A DNA stretch of 53,758 nt from an uncultured Caulobacterales bacterium (lineage in GTDB: Bacteria; Pseudomonadota; Alphaproteobacteria; Caulobacterales; Maricaulaceae), in NCBI GenBank assembly GCA_937929915.1, contig CALFUN010000006.1:1-53758 (forward strand). The letters are read 5' to 3'. The notes beneath the pieces were generated by a model. It worked only from the letters and a program-made list of their open reading frames with translations, was not told where the DNA came from and ran no database searches. The translations under genes and the position numbers were made by a program. Below are positions 46,347-53,758 of this stretch, in pieces. The stretch's first letter is position 1. The number at the start of each line of letters is the position of its first letter.

Positions 46347-46961
46347 CTATTTAACGGGTGCAAATTTGGGGAAATCAAAATCACAAAGCGCGATTTGGCC
46401 CAAAGTTTTTTTATCTAAGGATTCCGAAAAAATCTGGGTGTAAGATATGATTCTAGATTTAAATGCTGGCGCCAGCGGATTATCTTCAACCCCTGACAAA
46501 CTATCAAAGGCCGCTGACAAGGCTTGGCTGTCATTGCCATAATCAGAATTAATCGTGTCAGAATTAAGCGTATCAGAGCCAACCGTATCAGGCTTAAGCA
46601 AAAGCGCCTCTGTGTAGATTTTCACGCGGGCGTAAAAATGACTAATCATTGGCTTTATACGCTTGGCGACGCCTGTGTCAGATATGCCAAGCTCTCGCAA
46701 AGCCACTTCAAAATCATCTTTCATCTCATCAAATAAAGCTTGGCCAAGACGGCTGCCCTGCTCGCCATGCTGATTTAGCGCCTTTAGAATACACGCCATA
46801 TGCAAGGTTAAAACATCAATCCGGCCATCATAATTATCAGATATGCGGCCATCACCGTAAAATACAGCCTTACGCGATTGCTCCATAATTATACGGTAGA
46901 TTCGCCGCGCATCTGTCTTAGCGGCGTCTGATTGGCCAAAAAACTTCGATAAAAGCCCCAT
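46347..46961 (-). CDS. CBP3/UQCC1-type cytochrome bc1 chaperone
   Basis: A 204-residue protein of the ubiquinol-cytochrome c chaperone family, which in mitochondria helps make cytochrome b. MGLLSKFFGQS opens it, GRIDVLTLHMACILKALN and FDEMKDDFEVALRELGISDTGVAKRIKPM match the core, followed by helices. The start at 46961 is preferred over 47021 because AGGAG stands before it. It lies 138 bases upstream of plsX and divergent from bamE. Confidence 0.85.
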   Translation of the reverse strand: MGLLSKFFGQSDAAKTDARRIYRIIMEQSRKAVFYGDGRISDNYDGRIDVLTLHMACILKALNQHGEQGSRLGQALFDEMKDDFEVALRELGISDTGVAKRIKPMISHFYARVKIYTEALLLKPDTVGSDTLNSDTINSDYGNDSQALSAAFDSLSGVEDNPLAPAFKSRIISYTQIFSESLDKKTLGQIALCDFDFPKFAPVK

Positions 46962-47119
46962 ATACTCTCTCTCCTCGCATTTTATGACCACAAATACCAT
47001 AAACTGTTGCAAATATATCAATCTATTTCAAAACCATTCAAATGTTTGTGAGTTTTTAGCAGCTTTGGCCTTGCCCTGCTCTGCGACATTATGTACGAAA
47101 ACTCGCAGATATAAAGCAT

Positions 47120-47668
47120 ATGGAATTTAATACGCACAATATGAAATTAGGCCGTAAATCATATATATTAAAACTGTCTTGTGCAGCTTTTATTGGCTTA
47201 GCGCTCACGGCTTGCAATCCAATTCTTCGGACACATGGCTATGTCGCCGCTGGTGAGGATAAGCCGCAAACGGTTAACCCCGAAACAGATACAAAAACAA
47301 GCGTTTTAGCCCGTCTTGGCAATCCATCTATTCGATCAACATTTGATGAAGATACAGAGATAGATACGTGGTATTACATGAACTCCGTGCGGCAGCGTTA
47401 CGCCTATTTGCGCCCGCAAATTCAAGAACGTAATATTACGGCAATCACATTTAATGAAGACGGCCAAGTGTCTAAGGTCGCTGAATATGGCATCGAAGAT
47501 GGCCGTTATGTCAATTACTCGAATCGCAAGACGCCAACACGCGGACGTGAATTATCAGTATTAGAGCAAATTTTCGGCACGATTGGCCGAATACCAGTTG
47601 ACCGTCTAGGCGGGCAGAACAATCAATTACCGGGGGGAGGAGCCGGCCGAAATCCGGGTAGACCTTAA
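47120..47668 (+). CDS. bamE: BamE-type outer membrane assembly lipoprotein
   Basis: A 182-residue lipoprotein of the SmpA/OmlA (BamE) fold, part of the BAM complex that folds outer-membrane barrels. After a long signal the lipobox LTAC gives a lipidated Cys near residue 32; KTSVLARLGNPSIRSTF, DTWYYMNSVR and ITAITFNEDGQV are the two-helix/three-strand core. A Gly/Pro/Arg-rich tail follows. The start at 47120 or the in-frame ATG at 47141 are both possible; the ribosome site is poor. Divergent from the CBP3-type gene, a common alphaproteobacterial pair. Confidence 0.9.
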   Translation: MEFNTHNMKLGRKSYILKLSCAAFIGLALTACNPILRTHGYVAAGEDKPQTVNPETDTKTSVLARLGNPSIRSTFDEDTEIDTWYYMNSVRQRYAYLRPQIQERNITAITFNEDGQVSKVAEYGIEDGRYVNYSNRKTPTRGRELSVLEQIFGTIGRIPVDRLGGQNNQLPGGGAGRNPGRP

Positions 47669-47700
47669 TATAATAGTCTGCCATTGGCCGCGCCTTAATA

Positions 47701-47734
47701 AACACCTGATCAAGCCCCGCTTGGTCAGGTGTTT
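47701..47734. terminator. Strong terminator between bamE and thiL
   Basis: AACACCTGATCAAGC pairs with GCTTGGTCAGGTGTT (15 bp, one wobble) around a CCC loop, then GTTTTAAG. It lies between convergent genes and serves bamE; the T-run on the minus strand is weaker. Confidence 0.85.
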
Positions 47735-47760
47735 TAAGTTTTAGCCGCGCTTAATTTAAT

Positions 47761-48750
47761 TTAAAAATGCGTATATCCCGTTTTTGGAAATATCATTACA
47801 TTGCCTTGCGCGTCTTGGCATGTCACTTTGGGCGCATCTGAACTCTCGCTCACATGGCCAATTTTTGTAAGGCGCAATCCAGTTTTACTCGCAGCAGCCA
47901 ATAGCCCCTCTGACATATTTGCAGGGGCTGTAAATATAAGCTCATAATCATCACCAAATGTCAAAAGCTCTATCAAAGCGGCCAGCGGATCATCTTGCGC
48001 AAGCGCCCAATCTTTGGCATCAGGTGCAAAGGGTATGCGGTTGAAATTCAACATAATATTGACCGCGCTAGCTTTGGCTATATGGCGCGCATCTGAGAGT
48101 AAGCCGTCAGAAATATCCGCACAAGCGCTCGCATATTGACGCAAGGCTTTCCGAAATAATAATCGCGGCTCTGGCCGAAGATAGGCATTTTCAAAGGCCC
48201 ATAATGCTGGCCCCGTTGGCGGCGGGATAATCGCCTTGCCTGTCACATAGTGACATCCCAGCATCGCCGCACCCAAGGTCCCCGTCACCCAAACATCATC
48301 GCCAATTTGCGCGGCGCTGCGCGTGACCATTTGCCCGCTAGGCACCTCGCCAATAAAGGTCGCGCTAATCACCATCGGCCCGTCTGTACGGACAGTATCT
48401 CCGCCAAAAAGCGTAAAGTCATAGCTTTGTTGTGCATCGCGCAGCCCTGCGGCGAATCCTGCGAAGAATTTTATATCCGCGCGATTTGGCCATGCAATAG
48501 ACAGTAAATATCCGGCGGGCCGCGCAGCTTTGGCCGCTAAGTCCGAGAGGTTCGTGCGCAGCAAACGCTCTGCCGTATCTGCGCCATATCGCCCTTTGGC
48601 GAAATGCACGCCCTCCACGAAGCTGTCTTTGGTTAGGACAAGGTCAAATCCGCCGCGCGGTTTATATATGGCCGCATCATCAAGCAGCCCAAATCCGCCT
48701 GCCCCCGCCAATGGGGCTAAATATGTTTGGATTAGGGAAAATTCATCCAT
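47761..48750 (-). CDS. thiL: Thiamine-monophosphate kinase
   Basis: The enzyme turns thiamine phosphate into the active cofactor thiamine diphosphate with ATP. The 329-residue form starts MDEFSLIQTYLAPLAG; GLLDDAAIY, TKDSFVEGVHF, DIADG-like ACADISDGLLSDA (near 225) and the late FGDDYELIF are the family's ATP and Mg sites. The frame runs on to 48816 inside nusB, but homologues begin at MDEF. It follows nusB by 19 bases. Confidence 0.95.
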   Translation of the reverse strand: MDEFSLIQTYLAPLAGAGGFGLLDDAAIYKPRGGFDLVLTKDSFVEGVHFAKGRYGADTAERLLRTNLSDLAAKAARPAGYLLSIAWPNRADIKFFAGFAAGLRDAQQSYDFTLFGGDTVRTDGPMVISATFIGEVPSGQMVTRSAAQIGDDVWVTGTLGAAMLGCHYVTGKAIIPPPTGPALWAFENAYLRPEPRLLFRKALRQYASACADISDGLLSDARHIAKASAVNIMLNFNRIPFAPDAKDWALAQDDPLAALIELLTFGDDYELIFTAPANMSEGLLAAASKTGLRLTKIGHVSESSDAPKVTCQDAQGNVMIFPKTGYTHF

Positions 48751-48769
48751 ATAGTTTTCATAAAGGGTA

Positions 48770-49258
48770 CTAGCCGTCAATAACACCAAATTCTGCGGCG
48801 CGGACGGATTTTGCAATCGCGTCTAAAATGCCGTTTGCCATAGCTGGTTCTTTCCCATCGAAAAATTGATTGGCTAGGCTGACATATTCGCTGATAATAA
48901 CAAGCGCTGGAATGTCAGGGCGGCGCATAATTTCAAAGCTCGCTGCGCGTAACAAGGCTCGCAATGTCATGTCAAGGCGGCGCAAAGGCCATTTCTGGGG
49001 CAATTTTTCTGAAATTTTAGTATCAATATTATCTTGGAACTCTACCGTACCCAATGCGATGTCTTCAAAAAAAGCCTCATCCACACGCATCATACCCAGC
49101 TCATCTTCATGGCCAAAACGATGGTCAATAAATTGGCGAATCACAACTTTTGACGGCTCGCTTGAGGATTCCATTTGATAGAGCGCTTGAATCACAGCCA
49201 TACGGGCTGCGCGGCGAAGTTTCGGATTGGCCCCGCCAGATGGCTTCGCTGCGCTCAT
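48770..49258 (-). CDS. nusB: Transcription antitermination factor NusB
   Basis: A 162-residue all-helical protein that binds boxA RNA with NusE during rRNA transcription. The typical ARMAVIQALYQME start and the RLDMTLRALLRAASFEIMRR and ALVIISEYVSLANQFFDGKE helices are present. It overlaps the ribH stop by four bases, the usual ribH-nusB arrangement. Confidence 0.96.
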   Translation of the reverse strand: MSAAKPSGGANPKLRRAARMAVIQALYQMESSSEPSKVVIRQFIDHRFGHEDELGMMRVDEAFFEDIALGTVEFQDNIDTKISEKLPQKWPLRRLDMTLRALLRAASFEIMRRPDIPALVIISEYVSLANQFFDGKEPAMANGILDAIAKSVRAAEFGVIDG

Positions 49259-49701
49259 GACGCCGCGTTTAATTCATTGCGTATCTTAATCATTTTAACG
49301 GTAGCATTGGCCGCGAAACCGCCTTTATTTTTCTGGTCAACCTTGGAGCGCGCAATAGCTTGCGCCTCATTTTCAACGGTAATAATTCCGTTGCCAATCG
49401 CCAATTGTTGATTTACCGCCAAATCCATCAGCGCCCGCGCGCTTTCTTCGCAGACGTAATCATAATGGGTTGTCTCTCCGCGAATAACGCAGCCCAGCGC
49501 GACATAGCCATCATAGCCAGCCTTGGCGGCTTCGGCATAGCTAATCACATGCGGAATCTCGAGCGCGCCGGGCACATTGACCTTAGTAACTTGCGCGCCA
49601 GCCTCTTGTAAAACAGCCAGCGCTCCGCTCAACAGATCTTCTGAAATAGCTTCATAATAGCGGGCTTCGATAACAAGAATTTTCATAGGGTTTTTACTCA
49701 T
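49255..49701 (-). CDS. ribH: 6,7-dimethyl-8-ribityllumazine synthase
   Basis: A 148-residue enzyme that makes lumazine from 5-amino-6-ribitylaminouracil and dihydroxybutanone phosphate. VNVPGALEIPHVI (about 41-53), ALGCVIRGETTHYDYV (68-83) with the catalytic His, and ITVENEAQAIAR (106-117) are the family motifs. It ends in nusB's start. Confidence 0.97.
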   Translation of the reverse strand: MSKNPMKILVIEARYYEAISEDLLSGALAVLQEAGAQVTKVNVPGALEIPHVISYAEAAKAGYDGYVALGCVIRGETTHYDYVCEESARALMDLAVNQQLAIGNGIITVENEAQAIARSKVDQKNKGGFAANATVKMIKIRNELNAAS

Positions 49702-49704
49702 GCG

Positions 49705-50847
49705 TTAGTGACCACCTTTGATAAGCGGCGTAATGCCTGTTAATTCAAGCTCATACGCCTCTAGCCCGATAATTTTTGGCATTGTATGCGTTATTAAGCG
49801 CATTTTGCGCACGCCTTGATGGTTGAGCATCTGAGCGCCAACACCATATTCGCGAATTGTCTGCTGGGTGCGGTCAATATGGCTTTTATGCGCGCCAAGG
49901 CGCTCAAGCAATGTATCGATAGAACCTTCTCGAATCAGGATTAATACGGCATGGCCATCATAATCAGCCAACTGCTTCATCGCATCCCAAATCAAGCCCG
50001 AGCGCGGGCTCTCTTCATATAAAATATCGCCCGCAAAATCGACCTTGTGAACCCGAACCAGCGATTCTTTACCTGAGGCTGCCTTGCCTTTGGACAGCGC
50101 AACATGGGCCAGATTATCTAAATAGTTGCGGTAAACATGTATCTTAAAATTATCGCCATGTTGCGAGGTAAAATCAGATGAGGCCACATGGCGTACGAAA
50201 TGATCTTTTTTCATCCGGTAAGCAACAAGGTCTTCGATTGTCCCAATATTAAGCTGATGCAATTTAGCAAATTTTACCAAATCCGGCAGGCGCGCCATTG
50301 TCCCGTCATCATTCATAATCTCGCAAATCACAGCCGATGGATTCAGCCCCGCAATACGAGATATATCAACCGAGGCTTCTGTGTGGCCCGTTCGCACTAA
50401 CACCCCGCCATCGCGCGCGATAATCGGGAACATATGTCCCGGCGAGACAATATCGCCCTCACGCGAATCTGGATCAATTGCCGTTTGAATTGTATGGCTT
50501 CGGTCCCCTGCACTAATCCCAGTGGTGACGCCTTCGCGAGCTTCAATGGATTGGGTGAAGGCCGTTTCAAATCGAGATTTATTATCCGCACTCATATTGC
50601 GCAGACCCAAGGCCTCTGCACGCGCCTCTTCCATAGCAAGACAGATTAGGCCGCGGCCATATTTGGCCATAAAATTGACAGCATCAGGGGTCGCAAATTG
50701 CGCGGGGATAATCAAATCACCTTCATTTTCGCGGTCCTCAGCATCGACGAGGATATACATGCGCCCATTTCGTGCATCATTGATGATTTCTTCTGGCGTT
50801 GCCAAATCGAATTTTTCACTCGCTTCGGCGGCATTAACATTTGTCAC
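49705..50847 (-). CDS. ribB: Dihydroxybutanone phosphate synthase with a degenerate cyclohydrolase II domain
   Basis: A 380-residue protein in the RibBA format. The RibB half (residues about 15-210) is intact: DAEDRENEGDL, TGISAGDRSHTIQ, SPGHMFPIIARDGG, GHTEASVDISRIAG and CEIMNDDGTMARLPDL. The RibA half (about 220-380) keeps the end VGAQMLNHQGVRKMRLITHT but has lost the zinc site: where GTP cyclohydrolase II has C-x(10)-C-D-C after RVH, it reads RVHKVDFAGDILYEESPR, and the GRGIG loop is also missing. So it should make 3,4-dihydroxybutanone phosphate but not open GTP. Such RibBX proteins are known in other proteobacteria. Five bases separate it from ribE. Confidence 0.93.
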   Translation of the reverse strand: MTNVNAAEASEKFDLATPEEIINDARNGRMYILVDAEDRENEGDLIIPAQFATPDAVNFMAKYGRGLICLAMEEARAEALGLRNMSADNKSRFETAFTQSIEAREGVTTGISAGDRSHTIQTAIDPDSREGDIVSPGHMFPIIARDGGVLVRTGHTEASVDISRIAGLNPSAVICEIMNDDGTMARLPDLVKFAKLHQLNIGTIEDLVAYRMKKDHFVRHVASSDFTSQHGDNFKIHVYRNYLDNLAHVALSKGKAASGKESLVRVHKVDFAGDILYEESPRSGLIWDAMKQLADYDGHAVLILIREGSIDTLLERLGAHKSHIDRTQQTIREYGVGAQMLNHQGVRKMRLITHTMPKIIGLEAYELELTGITPLIKGGH

Positions 50848-50852
50848 TATAT

Positions 50853-51494
50853 CTACCCTTTATTGGTCATGTGAGCGAGATAACGCGCCACATAGCGGGC
50901 TATCAAGTCAATTTCCAGATTTACTTTATCGCCGGTTTTTAAGCGCCCTAATGTCGTGACATCCCATGTATGCGGGATAATATTGACATCAAATTGCGCC
51001 CCCTCAACATCATTGACAGTCAGGGACACACCGTCAATCGTTATAGACCCTTTTGGCGCAATCCCAAAGGCCATATCTTGCGGAGCTTCAAATCGTAATC
51101 TATGCGAGCCGCCAATCTCTTCAATAGATAGCAGCGTCCCCGTCCCGTCAACATGACCGCTGACCATATGCCCGCCAAGCTCGTCTTTGCCAGTCAGGGC
51201 GCGCTCTAGGTTTACTCTTGTCCCTGCCTGCCAGGTGCTCATAGTGGTTTTAGCTAGGCTCTCATCTGACACCTCAAAGGCATACCAGTTCTGTCCGTCT
51301 GTTTGGCCCTTTTCAATCACGGTCATACAAGCGCCCGAATGCGCGATAGACGCGCCAATATCAATGCCATCCACATCATAGCTACAGGCAATATCCATGC
51401 GCGTATCGCCGCCCCATTCATTAGAAGCTTGCTCGCCCGCGCTGCGGGTCACGGATTTAACCGTGCCTATATCTGTGATAATCCCTGTAAACAT
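50853..51494 (-). CDS. ribE: Riboflavin synthase, alpha chain
   Basis: A 213-residue enzyme that converts two lumazines into riboflavin. The internal duplication is visible: MFTGIITDIGTV with SIAHSGACMTVI in the first half, and GTGTLLSIEEIGGSHRLRF with GSITIDGVSLTVND in the second. Its ATG overlaps the stop of the RibD-type gene (TAATG). The usual Cys48-like position is Cys in GACMTV. Confidence 0.96.
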   Translation of the reverse strand: MFTGIITDIGTVKSVTRSAGEQASNEWGGDTRMDIACSYDVDGIDIGASIAHSGACMTVIEKGQTDGQNWYAFEVSDESLAKTTMSTWQAGTRVNLERALTGKDELGGHMVSGHVDGTGTLLSIEEIGGSHRLRFEAPQDMAFGIAPKGSITIDGVSLTVNDVEGAQFDVNIIPHTWDVTTLGRLKTGDKVNLEIDLIARYVARYLAHMTNKG

Positions 51495-52147
51495 TAGCTT
51501 ATTGTCTCATATTCTTCGTGAAGGTCATCACCTAACTCAGTTATATTCACACGGGTGAAATTTCGGCTTTGGGTTAAGTCCTTTAATCCTAGCTCGCCAA
51601 TGCAATCACGCCCGTCTCCGCCTAAAATAAGCGGCGCGCGGAACCAGTCAATGCGGTCAATCGCGCGGGCCTTGACAAAACTTGCCGCCAAAGTTCCGCC
51701 GCCCTCAACCAGCAAAGTCGATACACCTTGGCGAAACATGAAATCAAGCGCGGCAACTATATCGAGCTGCCCCGCATAAGGCACAGGGAATAGCCGAATA
51801 GATAGCTCTTTTAAAGCTTGCGCTTTTTCTCCCTCATCATTTTTGCAAAAAACCCATACGGGCGTTTTATGCGCGGTTTTCGCCAGCTCTGATTCTGGCG
51901 ATAGGCGTAAATGCGTATCAAAGATAATACGAATCGGGTCAGGCTCCCCGTCAATTCGCGTGGTAAGCTGCGGATTATCAATCACCGCCGTATTGGCCCC
52001 CACAGCAATTGCGTCATGGCGCGCCCGAAGCCGCCGCCCTGCTGCGCGCGATTTCTCGCCTGTAATCCATTCTGACATACCATTGGAGAGCGCAATTTTC
52101 CCGTCAAGAGATGTCGCAAGCTTTAATGTAATTTGCGGACGGGCCAA
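51494..52147 (-). CDS. ribD: RibD-type pyrimidine reductase without deaminase domain
   Basis: A 217-residue protein equal to the C-terminal half of RibD (reductase, DHFR-like fold), which reduces the ribose of 5-amino-6-ribosylaminouracil phosphate. PQITLKLATSLDGKIALSNG (residues 4-23), DAIAVGANTAVIDNPQLTTR and VEGGGTLAASFV are the reductase motifs. The N-terminal zinc deaminase domain (HAE, PCxxxGKxxPC) of normal RibD is absent and nrdR ends two bases before, so it is not simply missed. The start codon is TTG (52147). The deaminase must be encoded elsewhere. Confidence 0.9.
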   Translation of the reverse strand: MARPQITLKLATSLDGKIALSNGMSEWITGEKSRAAGRRLRARHDAIAVGANTAVIDNPQLTTRIDGEPDPIRIIFDTHLRLSPESELAKTAHKTPVWVFCKNDEGEKAQALKELSIRLFPVPYAGQLDIVAALDFMFRQGVSTLLVEGGGTLAASFVKARAIDRIDWFRAPLILGGDGRDCIGELGLKDLTQSRNFTRVNITELGDDLHEEYETIS

Positions 52148-52149
52148 AG

Positions 52150-52623
52150 TTATTTGTCTTCACCGCTTGGCCGGTCAAGCATTTCTTCTTCGATAAATGT
52201 CTCAAAATCTTGGGTCGCGCGAAAGTCTTTATAGACCGAGGCATAGCGCACATAGGCGACCTTATCCAGCCCCGCCAGCCCCTCCATGACAAGCGCCCCA
52301 ATATGGTCAGACGTAATGTCAGAATTACCGTCGCTTTCAAGCTGGCGCACAACGCCGCTTATCATTTGTTCAATACGCTCTGGTTCTACGGGTCGTTTTT
52401 GCAGGGCTATCATCACCGAGCGGGCGAGCTTATCACGGTCAAATACGGTGCGGCGACCTGATTTTTTGATAACGGTTAATTCGCGCAGCTGAACACGCTC
52501 AAAAGTGGTAAAGCGCCCCGCACATTTCCCGCACAGGCGGCGGCGGCGCACAGTTGTGTTATCTTCGGCCTGACGGCTATCTTTGACCTGTGTATCTTCG
52601 GAACTACAAAATGGGCAACGCAT
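52150..52623 (-). CDS. nrdR: Transcriptional repressor NrdR
   Basis: A 157-residue regulator of ribonucleotide reductase genes. The zinc ribbon (Cys3, Cys6, Cys31, Cys34 with RRRR between) binds DNA, and the ATP-cone ([23 protein letters not shown]) senses ATP/dATP. It follows glyA on the same strand and starts the riboflavin run, as in many alphaproteobacteria. Confidence 0.97.
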   Translation of the reverse strand: MRCPFCSSEDTQVKDSRQAEDNTTVRRRRLCGKCAGRFTTFERVQLRELTVIKKSGRRTVFDRDKLARSVMIALQKRPVEPERIEQMISGVVRQLESDGNSDITSDHIGALVMEGLAGLDKVAYVRYASVYKDFRATQDFETFIEEEMLDRPSGEDK

Positions 52624-52646
52624 AGGGGCTAGCTAGCACATTTGCG

Positions 52647-52682
52647 CAGAGGTGCAAATGGGTAAGCATGCAAATGGGTTTA
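52647..52682. repeat. Short direct repeat before nrdR
   Basis: TGCAAATGGGT occurs twice (about 52652-52662 and 52670-52680), with a related GCGCAGAGG start nearby, in the 100-base gap between glyA and nrdR. It could be a regulatory site of nrdR; no known NrdR box is seen. Confidence 0.25.
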
Positions 52683-52723
52683 GCCGCTTATACAAGGAGG
52701 GTTACACTTTCCGAGATAATCGC

Positions 52724-53758
52724 CTAGCCATAAATCGGGAACCGATTTGTTAGCTCAATCACGCGCCGCTTGACGCTCTCTTCCACGTCTGGATTGCCTT
52801 TGGGGTTGTCCGCCAGCGCATCTAAAACTTCGGCCATTAACTGCCCGATAAGTGTGAATTCTTTGGTGCCAAATCCGCGTGTTGTCCCCGCAGGCGAGCC
52901 AACGCGAATGCCCGATGTGATGGTGAATTTCTCTTTATCAAAGGGAATGCCATTTTTATTACAGGTAATATAAGCGCGGCCCAGAGCTTTCTCCGCGGCA
53001 TTGCCTTTGACCCCTTTGGGAGAGAGGTCAATCAGCGCCAAATGCGTATCCGTCCCGCCCGTCACAACGGCATAGCCTGCATCAACTAAGGCAGCGGCCA
53101 TAGCGCGGCAATTATCAATCACGGCCTGTCCATAAGCTTTAAATTCAGGCTTAAGTGCATCGCCAAAGGCGGCGGCCTTACCCGCAATGACATGCATAAG
53201 CGGGCCGCCTTGCAGCCCCGGGAAAATGGCTGAGTTAAATTTCTTGGCGAGTTTTTCATCATTGGTCAAAATCATGCCGCCGCGCGGGCCGCGCAAAGTT
53301 TTATGCGTTGTTGTTGTCGCCACATGGGCGTGCGGGAATGGCGATGGATGGGTACCGCCCGCGACAAGCCCTGCGAAATGCGCCATATCGACATGGAGAT
53401 AGGCCCCAACCTTGTCAGCGATTGCGCGGAAACGCGCGAAATCTATCTGGCGCGAATAGGCCGAACCGCCGCAAATAATCAGCTTGGGTTTATGCGCAAG
53501 CGCAAGCGCTTCAACTTTGTCATAATCAATCAGATTTGTGTCTTGGGTCACGCCATAAGCAATGGCGTTGAACCACTTGCCCGACATGTTAGGCGGCGCG
53601 CCATGCGTTAAATGTCCGCCAGAGGCCAAATCCATACCTAAAATCGTATCACCCGGCTGGAGTAGTGCCAAAAACACACCTTGATTGGCTTGGCTGCCTG
53701 AATTGGGCTGCACATTGGCAAAGCCGCAATTAAATAATTCGCAAGCCCGATCAATGGC
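52724..53758 (-). CDS. glyA: Serine hydroxymethyltransferase, partial (N-terminus beyond window)
   Basis: The PLP enzyme that interconverts serine and glycine with tetrahydrofolate. The window holds the last 344 codons; the frame stays open to the edge and the residues there ([21 protein letters not shown]) are the usual continuation, so about 80 N-terminal residues are missing. [26 protein letters not shown] and the PLP-binding [14 protein letters not shown] are intact. A stop at 52724 ends it just before nrdR. Confidence 0.95.
   Translation of the reverse strand, partial: AIDRACELFNCGFANVQPNSGSQANQGVFLALLQPGDTILGMDLASGGHLTHGAPPNMSGKWFNAIAYGVTQDTNLIDYDKVEALALAHKPKLIICGGSAYSRQIDFARFRAIADKVGAYLHVDMAHFAGLVAGGTHPSPFPHAHVATTTTHKTLRGPRGGMILTNDEKLAKKFNSAIFPGLQGGPLMHVIAGKAAAFGDALKPEFKAYGQAVIDNCRAMAAALVDAGYAVVTGGTDTHLALIDLSPKGVKGNAAEKALGRAYITCNKNGIPFDKEKFTITSGIRVGSPAGTTRGFGTKEFTLIGQLMAEVLDALADNPKGNPDVEESVKRRVIELTNRFPIYG

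Noticed and set aside
49000-52700. FMN riboswitch in front of the riboflavin genes
   Set aside because: The genes are packed with gaps of a few bases and no RFN-type conserved blocks were seen before nrdR or ribD.

Overview
The window is one contiguous piece of an alphaproteobacterial chromosome with a small mobile region at its left end. The assignment rests on gene order and marker families: DUF1476 (ATP synthase zeta-type)-purC-purS-purQ-purL-bolA-grxD, serS-surE-pcm, glpX-recJ, rplM-rpsI-argC, plsX-fabH-ihfA-merR beside a CBP3-type cytochrome bc1 chaperone, an NDUFS4-like complex I protein, ctaA, and glyA-nrdR-rib genes-nusB-thiL. The moderate base composition, many small secreted proteins and one perfect CtrA-type box (TTAA-N7-TTAA) would fit a Caulobacterales/Maricaulales (Hyphomonadaceae-like) lineage, but the genus cannot be fixed from this sequence.

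Region 1-4.4 kb is accessory DNA: the 3' part of an IS3-family transposase with its terminal repeat, an exported orphan protein, a LuxR-type quorum-sensing regulator without a LuxI partner, a tiny membrane protein and a tyrosine integrase reading away from tRNA-Leu(UAA). This looks like one end of an element integrated at that tRNA. The gap between the exported protein and luxR carries two related 18-bp operator-like sequences and two GC-rich hairpins, so the LuxR protein may control both directions.

Region 4.5-18.2 kb is mostly core: a VOC protein, a CinA-type protein, a Tyr/Lys-rich secreted protein, map-radC, an MFS transporter, and the purine genes purB and purCSQL followed by bolA-grxD. 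Between purB and purC lies a pair of exported thioredoxin-fold paralogues, one with a WCAPC site and one without it. Region 18.2-32.7 kb has rpsD, rarD, trmJ, icd with two small coupled genes, a two-gene RND efflux system, serS-surE-pcm, a DUF481 barrel, a SixA-type phosphatase and tRNA-Arg.

Region 32.7-46.2 kb has an NDUFS4-like protein coupled to a HerA-type ATPase, three more tRNAs (Pro-UGG, Glu-UUC, Pro-GGG), recJ-glpX, argC, rpsI-rplM, ctaA, and merR-ihfA-fabH-plsX. Region 46.3-53.8 kb has the CBP3-type chaperone, bamE, thiL-nusB, the riboflavin genes, nrdR and a glyA cut by the window edge. In the riboflavin set, the RibBA-type protein has lost the zinc cysteines of its cyclohydrolase II half, and the RibD-type protein is only the reductase half, so GTP cyclohydrolase II and the deaminase must be encoded elsewhere.

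I saw no CRISPR array, rRNA operon, toxin-antitoxin pair or recognised defence cassette. The least ordinary items are the LuxR/exported-protein locus, the thioredoxin pair, the Tyr/Lys-rich secreted protein and the altered riboflavin enzymes.
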